NCBI GenBank assembly: GCA_949825065.1
Contig: OX463848.1
Coordinates: forward strand, 28,711,549-28,775,548
Length of the DNA: 64,000 nt
Direction of reading: 5' to 3'
Origin: Odontocerum albicorne
Taxonomy: Eukaryota; Arthropoda; Insecta; Trichoptera; Odontoceridae
Made by a program: the position numbers and the translations under genes. Positions 56,521-64,000 of the stretch are shown here, in pieces (positions within the stretch are counted from its first letter, which is position 1; every line of letters starts with the position of its first letter). Under the pieces are notes generated by a model. That model was not told the DNA's origin. It searched no databases and saw nothing but the letters and a program-made list of their open reading frames with translations.

Positions 56521-56790
56521 ATTGGACCAATCACTAACCAGATCACTCTCATAGTAATTCACTAAATAATCACACGCCAAACCAGCTATAAGGATACACA
56601 TGTGTCCAAAGAATTGATATTTCTTTTTTAATATGATTTAAATTTATTGGTTTAATATGATTTAAATTTATTTGGTAAAGAGAGTGATCGCACGAATAAC
56701 TATGATCACTTAATTTTTATCAAAGGTTTCGATTTTAACTTTGTGGAACTTCATATTAGAATATATTACAATAAATGACTTTGTTACCAG

Positions 56791-56878
56791 TAATTACATT
56801 AATCCTCACTTTACGTATTTCTACTACTTATCCCGAGTTATACTCGTAAATACTAGTAGCGAGAATTAATGTAATTAA
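56791..56878. repeat. Small foldback
   Basis: TAATTACATTAATCCTC at 56791 and GAGAATTAATGTAATTA at 56861 are inverted repeats with one mismatch. Confidence 0.75.
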
Positions 56879-57044
56879 TGGACTAATAAATTATGTATCG
56901 TTTAATATTCTTATACGATGTATCATTTCAATTTAAGCGATTTTATAACAAAATGAATATAATAGCGTTGTAATGGAATACCCATCTTAAAAAAACTTAC
57001 ATTTTATTTTTTAAATATGTGAAAATTAAACAACCTCATAAATT

Positions 57045-57180
57045 TGACGATCATCTAGGCCACTAATGTCATCTGGCGATTGCGGATTCTATTCCTGTTG
57101 AAATCTTGACTTTTCTAAAGTGATTTTCAGTCCGGTTTTCAATTAAGTATTTAAACATTATTCATTTTTAAGGCATTAAC
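57045..57180 (+). mobile_element. SINE 5' part, decayed
   Basis: Head TCATCTAGGCCACTAATGTC, GATTGCGGATTCTATTCCTG (B-box region), middle TTTCAGTCCGGTTTTCAATT then AAGTATTTAAACA. Confidence 0.62.
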
Positions 57181-57219
57181 ACTGCGGATAAAGACGTTAT
57201 AATTCGTTTCATGTTTGTG

Positions 57220-57345
57220 CTTTCCTTATGTCTTGTTTGTGCCCCCTTGATGATAAGGCGAAAACCTTGAAACGGTAGGGTTATATCGAATGAAGCTGTG
57301 AAACGGTAGGGTTATACCGAATGAAGCTGTGAAACATTTTATTTA
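57220..57345 (+). repeat. Single copy of the hammerhead-like repeat family
   Basis: TTGATGATAAGGCGAAAACC then TTGAAACGGTAGGGTTATA is related to the arms at 1585-1769. A 31-bp segment (GTAGGGTTATA(T/C)CGAATGA AGCTGTGAAAC) is duplicated in tandem. Confidence 0.7.
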
Positions 57346-57529
57346 CATGTCAATGATGAATCTGTTGAAAATTTTAAGATTGTCGAATAAGGTTCAAATA
57401 ATACTTATAAGGAATAGACAAGCAATTCCCCAAAGTTACTTTTAGTTCTTAACTGCTCTTGGAGTTAATTTCACATATTTAACATAAATTATTATTAAAA
57501 CGAATAATATAAGAATACCCTAGAGATTC

Positions 57530-58070
57530 AAGTTTCAAAATATGATCGACAATCGTGTGATAACGAATTGCTTTGAGATAGTTTTTGAATAGTTGAGGAC
57601 AAAATATGATTGAAATTTGAGAGTCACAATGAATTGCTATAGTTTAGAGTAAAATATGATTGATAATTGAGAATTATAATGAATTGCTTAAGTTAACAAA
57701 ATAAATATTGACATTTGAGAGAAATAAGAATTGCTTTAGTTCTTAAAAAAAATACATTTGAAAGAAATAAGAATTGCTTTAGTGTAGAAAAAAATAGAGT
57801 CGTAATGAATTGCTTTTGTTTACAGAGAAATATAATTGGCATTTTAAAGATAAAAGAATTGCTTCAGTTTAGTAACACTTGAGAGTCATAATAAATTGCT
57901 TTAGTTTACAGAAACAATATTTTTGGCAATTTAAATAAATTAGAATTGCTTTTGTTAAGAACGAAATATGATTGACACTTGAGAGTCATAATGAATTGCT
58001 CTTGTTTATAGAAAAATATGATTGATAATTAAGAGGTATAATGAATTGTTTAAATTAACACAAAAATATG
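57530..58070. repeat. Degenerate ~43-50-bp tandem array, about ten units
   Basis: AATGAATTGCTTTAGTTTA, GAAAAATATGATTGA and ATTTGAGAGTCATAAT recur in order through the block with indels. Old array. Confidence 0.85.
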
Positions 58071-58120
58071 TTTTTCAACGGGAAAATCTTGCACTCATAT
58101 TTTCTATTTTCGAGGTTCAA

Positions 58121-58831
58121 TATTATTATTTTTATTTATTTTACTCATGAGAAAAAATATACATAATTTGCGAAAAAAACAACAGGTAATTTAATTTGGA
58201 CACACAATTTTCATGGATCTGGGTTTTTTGCCTTTCATTTGTCGTGTCCTTAGTAAACTAGGCTTTTGCCTGTATCTCACTGAGGGTATATAGCCAGATA
58301 AAATAAATCGATAATTCTTTCCATTTTTTGATTATATAAAACCCCATTGCACATTCACATCAACCTGACAAACAGTGTTACTTAATAATAACATATGTAT
58401 ACATCACGCGAATCAAATCTCTCACAGCTCATCATATAGACATACCAAAACGTTTATTCCACAACACACCACGCATAATCATAAAAATATAACGAAAAAT
58501 AACATCACACTCAAAAACTCACAAGAACCTTTGCTACAAGTCATTCCTCTTGCAAGTCTAAGTATTCAAACTTGTCGCAATAACCCCGCTCCGATCTGCT
58601 GCCTAAATTGTTTTCCTCCTTTTGCTTTTATTGAATTCGACACCCCATTGTATGTCATGGGAGTCAAATAAGCATATTACCTTTGGGCAAAATATGTTTT
58701 AATTCTAGGGATGGTGAACATTTGATCAGTTGGCATGCGTGTCATGTGTCTCTGCTGAGTCTGCATCTTCCCCTCCTCTGGATGATAGTGCCAGAGAATG
58801 GATTAGAAATGTAAATTGGCTATGTTCAGAA
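58121..58831 (-). mobile_element. LINE copy D with 3' end and decayed RT C-terminus
   Basis: Minus strand; TAAA-rich tail at 58121-58143; 3' untranslated landmarks as in copy B. Coding similarity to copy B runs from about 58570 to 58831 (plus-strand TTTGGGCAAAATATGTTTTA, GGGATGGTGAACATTTGATC). It is 5'-truncated at 58831, about 940 bp shorter in coding reach than a full reverse transcriptase would need. The plus-strand 98-codon frame is antisense. Confidence 0.86.
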
Positions 58832-61299
58832 TTAACATTGATAAATTATATTTTTTTTTAATTTTTATGCTCAATTCAATATTCTAATATAATTACAGTA
58901 AAATATGCGTGCAAAAAGGAAGAATAAATGTGAAAAATTTAAGTAAACGTAATTATTTTTTTTAACATTTATGATCCTGACGACTTTTGAAATGAAGATA
59001 GCGCCCTAAATTAAAAATAGTTTCTTTGGCTAAGAAATAAAAGTTTTTTCAAAAAGAAAACATTAGATTGATTTTGATATTTTTCGTATTTATCAAACTT
59101 GTTCAAATTTTATTAAATAAGTAAAGAAATATTTTTCTGAAGCTATATTCGTTTTTGAAAGTAATTTCCTTATTAAAAATTAATGAGGAAAGCCACTTAT
59201 TAAAAAGTGTTTGTTCATTTTTGACGATTGTACCAAAACTTTTGAAAGATGGTTGAAAAGCAGTCGAATACCTCATTTTATTGCCATTTCAATAAAATGT
59301 GAAGTTATATACTGATAACTTCTTAACGACAAATATAAATTATTTAAATTCATTTGAATAAAAGAAAATTAATTTTCTTCTCATAAAGATCTCAAGGGCC
59401 GCTTTAAGCTTATGCATTAATACAAAAGAAGAAATAATAAATATAATATATCCGCTAATCTAATAACTTTGGATTTAAGTATATGCAAGGGTTAGTGCAG
59501 AGTGTAAATGTTTCAGCTGTGTTTATGATTAAAGAATTATACCATTTCATCACAGACCTTTCCCCATAAAGTGTTTTGCAATGTTATTTACTTGTACTAG
59601 TTTATTTAAACCTTTTAACTTATAAATATTTTAGTGTAGTTAATAAATAAAAAAAGGCCTCGTAGTTTTACTTAACCAGTTGAATTGAATTTATTATACC
59701 GTGTTTATTATTATTATGCTGTAATAATCAACGTATTTAATCTAACATCGGAAGCAGCAATATCGGTACCAATAGTCTAGTGAAAGATTTAAATCACTCA
59801 CTGGTATCTACTATTTAAACTTATTTAGAGTTCAAATAGGCTGGAGAAATAATGAAAGTACGATGAAATGAGGTATGACAGTGAAAGAACAAAATATTCC
59901 GTTAGCTTTATTATATATATTAGAGGTGTTATAACCATTCTTGAGTTTACTTTGGTGAAATAGATTGATTTATATACTTCATATTTTATCTAAATAATTA
60001 AAAATAAAGCGATTATTTTTAAAAGCATGTATTAACGTATGATTTGTAAATACGGAAAAGTGCACAAACTAATTGCTGGGCCCGCCATCTTCCGATCTTT
60101 ACACTCAATTTGTTATATATTTTTATTTAGAGAACCCTTGGTTAATGTTTGTTCTCTAAATGGCGCTATTTCAAATATATTTTCTTATTATTATCAGTTA
60201 TATTCGTTAGAATATCCACATGTTTCGGAATATCATGAAGTATAGAAAACAGTAAAAATTCTTTTGTGATTGGATCACAGAACTTGTGTATGTACGAGTA
60301 TTTCAATAAAAATAACATGGTATTGATTAGTCACCTTAACTACGTCGTCAAGTTGTCCTTCGAAGCGCAAACTGGATTAACTCTTTTCGTCTTGATTTTT
60401 TTTTAATCTTCGTACCTAATCGAGTTAAAATTACCACAAAAGGAAAACTTCTCAAACCATATTATTTCTCCATTTATGGTAAATAGAAGCTTTTACACAT
60501 TTTTGAACAGGTTGAAATAAATGAAGGTTAAGCTATATTTTTGTACCTTCTTTGTGAAAAATATTTTTTTAATGAGGCTGGTAAGTTATTGAAAACAGAC
60601 TGACGATTATTTTAATGAATAAAATACTGAAATCGCTCCAAAGTAATGCCACTTAAAATGAGTTTATATAGTTTGCGCTTTGCACGACCAAGTGTTCACA
60701 TTCATAGAATAATATTTTTCAATCGTTATCAAAACTAAATTACGAAGTTTATGAAAGACAAAATTCCAAGAAAAATACTTTTTTTAATTTTTATGTTCAA
60801 AGCAATTATTTTTTAACATTTAAAAAACGTTCAATTTTAAAAGTTTTTTACTATCGTTGAATTATTTAAAAGCTTTTTATGAGCTTTTAAATATCTTTTG
60901 TCATTTCATTTTCAGTACTTTTACTATTCGAATTAACTGAGGTGTTCTACAGATCTAGTATATTGTTTGTTTCACTATATATGTCTCAGAAAATCTAATT
61001 TGTCATGGTTCCTTATGTTGGAAATATTAAACCGTTTGAGAATAAATACATACATATTTTTTATTAAAATTCTGAAAAATTATTAAGTTGATGAAATAAG
61101 GGTATGTATTGTGAGAAGTTTATTATTTTAAATAAGTCGAAATGGATAAAAAATTCCCAAAAAAACTAGAGGACGCCATTCTGATCAAGAAGGGTGAGCC
61201 TTGCAAAAAATAGAATCTTAAAATGTCGTTAATTCTGTGCATTCGCATAGAGCGTGTCAAAATCAATACGAATCACGATGTTCTGTAATGTTCTAGAAG
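58832..61299. other. Long AT-rich stretch without recognisable features
   Basis: A CTCTAAATGGCGC site near 60150 resembles those at 20776 and 30605. Small frames carry no motif. Confidence 0.45.
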
Positions 61300-61830
61300 T
61301 AATTTCACGTGATCGAAATAATATTTTTTTTTAAGGCAGCTTCCCGAATCGCGGCAAAGGGTTTCATCTTTTTCCAGACACCGATCTTGCAGGTGCGCTC
61401 GTCTCTCACCAGTACCCCCTCCGTTCCGGGAGACTACAGGCTGACCCTCGCGGAGCGGAGCGGGCATATCTTGCAGGACGAAGTCCTGCTCGGTTCACGT
61501 CCGCCTGTTCTATATCGTAATTCTTTTAATTAATAATAATGGCTCGAGCCTAATTTAAAAACTCTAATACATTTGGAGTCTAATTCTACGCCGAGATTTC
61601 TCTTCTATCGACACGCTGCATGCTGTGGCGTCATATTCCGAGACCATTTCATGTTCCTCAATTCCATCAACGAAATCTCCGCCATTCTCCAAGCTGCCGT
61701 CTTCACGGCCGTCAGGGATTGATCCGCAGCTCCACCTTCTACACTTTGCGTTCAAGTGGTGTCAGACACGAAGGATTCCTGGTGGGCCAGGACTACTATT
61801 ATTACGTCATTATAATCTTGAAGGTATTGT
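61300..61830. other. GC-richer island of unknown nature
   Basis: Two blocks (61330-61510 and 61580-61800) have markedly higher GC than the neighbourhood and overlapping open frames on both strands. GCAGGAC-GAA-GTCCTGC forms a short hairpin near 61470-61487. TGGTGTCAGA at 61757 equals the 3' end complement of a tRNA-Leu type primer, preceded by ...TTCA-AG, which would fit the 3' edge of a retrotransposon long terminal repeat. A ten-base match is weak evidence, and no gag/pol frame follows. Confidence 0.35.
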
Positions 61831-62414
61831 GATCCTATCTTATTTGTAATTCTTTGGTGATTTCAAATTTTACCCTACCTTGCTTCTTTTGAGTCACGAC
61901 GCTTCCAGAGCGATCGTTAGAAATAATCTTTAAAGTTAAACTTTTAATGGGAATTTAGTAGAGTCAGATTCTTATTCAAATTCTAACTAGTCCTAACCGG
62001 GATCATTGATCCGGTAGTGATAATAAATAATCTTATTTAAACTATTACTGTGTTTCATTGTTATTACCCTTCCTTTGACGAATGCTGTGAGAAATTCTAG
62101 TATTGTTGCCCGTCGAATCCCGAGACGAAAAAGATCTGTGTTCACTTTCTTTTACCGCTGAGCTAACCTTGAGTTATGATTCATTCCGATATTCTTAATA
62201 TTTAATTATTTAAATTTACATTAACCTTAAGTATGTAAAATCGGAAAACAGTCTAACAGTATCTTTCTCAAAGTGTTATTACTAATATTGTAACTTGAAC
62301 ATACCAAAAGTAAGGCCTTAAACTTATTTTTTCATGATTTAGTAGTATTTGAGGTTCAAATTAATACGAATTTAATTAATTAATTCCAACTACCCATGCG
62401 TTAAGTAGTATGAA
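61831..62414. other. Unassigned
   Basis: No gene recognised. CCGGGATCATTGATCCGG at about 61998-62015 is a perfect 18-bp palindrome. Confidence 0.45.
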
Positions 62415-62610
62415 GACCTCCGTCGCCTAGATGATAAAATGCTTGTCTTTCAACTCAGAGGCTAGAAGTTTGATTCCCGTTTGTTTCCAGATATTTCCAA
62501 AATTAATCCCTGTCGAGTTTTCACTTAAGACTTGTTTCAAACCTTTCAAATTGATTAGAAAAGTTTGCCGGATTTCCCAGATTGTACTGAATACAACGAA
62601 AGAGAAAAAC
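62415..62610 (+). mobile_element. tRNA-derived SINE
   Basis: Head ACCTCCGTCGCCTAGATGAT, B box AGTTTGATTCCCG, middle GAGTTTTCACTTAAGACTTG, tail CCCAGATTGTACTGAATACA then ACGAAAG. Confidence 0.86.
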
Positions 62611-62834
62611 AATGCGACACTTAGATGTATTAATTGCATTTTTTTTAAATTTAATCTCTTAATAAATAAATTGATAAAATAAGTTAAATAATATTGTGTC
62701 CGACCAGACGTATAAATGCAAAGGATTTTTGTTATTTTAATAATATTTTGACACTAGAGGCTTAACTTCACAAAATATGATTAAATGGTATTTTACCGGA
62801 ATCAATATTTATTTCGATAAAACACAATTTTATA

Positions 62835-62890
62835 TAGTGCTCTGTTCTCTCTGCTTATCCCGATAGGGAAATTGCGTGATGGTATGTATG
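62835..62890 (+). pseudogene. RTE-like LINE extreme C-terminus
   Basis: CTCTGTTCTCTCTGCTTATC encodes SVLSAYPDREIA-like residues, followed by the family 3' sequence GTGATGGTATGTATGT. Confidence 0.5.
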
Positions 62891-63394
62891 TACATATTTA
62901 AATATATTTTTGGCATTGTGTTGAAAGCTATATAAATAATAAGCTTATTGTCATACTTCAATTTCTTTTAACTAACCAGACAAACTAAAAACGTTTAAGT
63001 AAAATGAAATATTTGCAAATGTCACCAAAGGCTGGAAAAGGAGAAGGAAGAAGTGTATGCATTATAAAATAGTAGCTATGAAGGAACACATATTTTGTCA
63101 TTTGAGAGAAATGTATTAACTTTTAAGTCGCTCTTCGAAACGAGCCAATGAGGGTAAGAGTTTTTCTGTAGTCAAATACTGTTTCCAGAATCTGACGGCA
63201 TGGGCACTAAAGAACGATTATGAAAAAAAAAAAAGGGATAAACTGAAAATGGAAACTGCTAAGTCCATGATCGGAGAGACGATGAACATGTTCGGCGAAA
63301 TATTGAAAAGTAGTGGACAGTTTAGGATTAAATGGGTTTATCATAAGAAATTGTCAATATGTTCATGAATAGATTGTCACTTATACATAAAAAA
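62891..63394. other. Unassigned
   Basis: No recognised gene. Partial SINE-like TAACTAACCAGACAAACTAA near 62971. Confidence 0.4.
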
Positions 63395-63600
63395 ATATCC
63401 TTTAATCTCCCGCCACCCCGACATATCTCGCCAAAAATATTCAGTCTCTCTCCAATCATGCATTCGAGTTATCATACACCATATACAGTATTTTGCCATT
63501 TTCAGATAATCGATTTTCATTCTTCACGACCTATTTTACGATTCGTGCCTTCACACCCTAAAACCAGCTACCATCTGCCGTAAGATTCGTCCCTCATTTA
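63395..63600 (+). pseudogene. LINE C-terminal fragment, same family as 27130-27340
   Basis: The plus strand reads FFTTYFTIRAFTP then, after a stop, NQLPSAVRF, colinear with SFTSYFIVNVVRVWNQLPAI at 27300. The Trp codon of WNQLP has become a stop. Confidence 0.6.
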
Positions 63601-64000
63601 TTTATTACAAAGAACTGTTTTAAAATCATTATATTTCTGATCAATGATAAAGCGTGTTTTTATTATATATTACGAGTACGAGTATATTCCCATATCTCCA
63701 CTTTCCAAGTCATTTGTGACATTAATTAATGCTTTTCTGTGTTATATTTTCTATGCGAAATGTGTTTAGTTTATGAATTATCATTTTTCATTCTTTTTTG
63801 TTTATCTACCCACACTTACATTAAGAATGGATCGTGTTTCTATGCAGGAAGGTCTGTACTCTAATATTATTAAGACATATTTTTTTTCGAAATGAAAAGA
63901 TTTCAAGAAACTCATTCTCGGCTGACGCGACACCAAGGTGAGAATAAGATAACTACGACACATGCGCAAGGTCTTTTATCACGGAGGGTGGGGGTTCGGG
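63601..64000. other. Unassigned
   Basis: Nothing recognised; contains two overlapping TACGAGTA sites near 63671. Confidence 0.45.

Noticed and set aside
1..64000. Integrated virus
   Set aside because: No capsid, polymerase or envelope-like sequence was recognised; all reverse transcriptase fragments have LINE features.

Overview
The window is AT-rich eukaryotic DNA with no bacterial gene organisation: no operons, no ribosome binding sites and no long cellular reading frame. Every coding signal I could name belongs to a transposable element. The mix is a cecropia-type mariner, a pogo/Tigger-type transposon, TTAA-flanked piggyBac-like MITEs, a hAT-like MITE, RTE-like and Jockey/CR1-like LINE debris and tRNA-derived SINEs. 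That points to an arthropod, most likely an insect. The order cannot be decided from this sequence. I found no convincing host gene, rRNA or functional tRNA, so this is probably intergenic or intronic, repeat-rich chromatin. A run of 200 Ns (27484-27683) is an assembly gap.

Layout. 1-2.36 kb: a young 128-bp tandem array, a foldback with a hammerhead-like core, and a LINE scrap. 2.36-5.13 kb: a complete pogo-like transposon (TA target duplication, terminal inverted repeats, DDD transposase with a C-terminal PHD finger) broken by one single-base frameshift. 5.1-10.5 kb: sparse, with LINE and SINE scraps. 10.5-16.8 kb: a 6.3-kb satellite of 92-bp and 65-bp monomers with a 1,251-bp higher-order duplication; it abuts and appears to derive from the 3' end of an RTE-like LINE on the minus strand. 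17-24 kb: LINE fragments, a 36-bp perfect palindrome, a 30-bp perfect hairpin and a decayed Jockey-like LINE. 24-25.8 kb: a SINE cluster and an AT-rich tandem array. 26-37 kb: LINE and SINE debris, a long foldback between direct repeats, and a LINE copy with an open C-terminal RT frame. 37.8-41.0 kb: a second SINE type with a LINE-like tail, a TTAA MITE, a full-length mariner with a single internal stop, and a hAT-like MITE. 41.6-43.1 kb: a 36-bp minisatellite and a SINE-tail array interrupted by a LINE 3' end. 43-64 kb: more LINE fragments (at least five families), a decayed second mariner N-terminus, a second TTAA MITE, 39-bp and ~50-bp tandem arrays, and a GC-richer island near 61.3-61.8 kb.

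How the parts relate. The non-autonomous elements (SINEs, MITEs) depend on enzymes of autonomous partners. One SINE here carries a tail matching a LINE 3' end also in the window. The pogo and mariner copies each have matching inverted repeats at both ends but a disrupted transposase, so each could move only if intact copies elsewhere supply enzyme. All assignments come from reading motifs by eye; no alignments or database searches were run.
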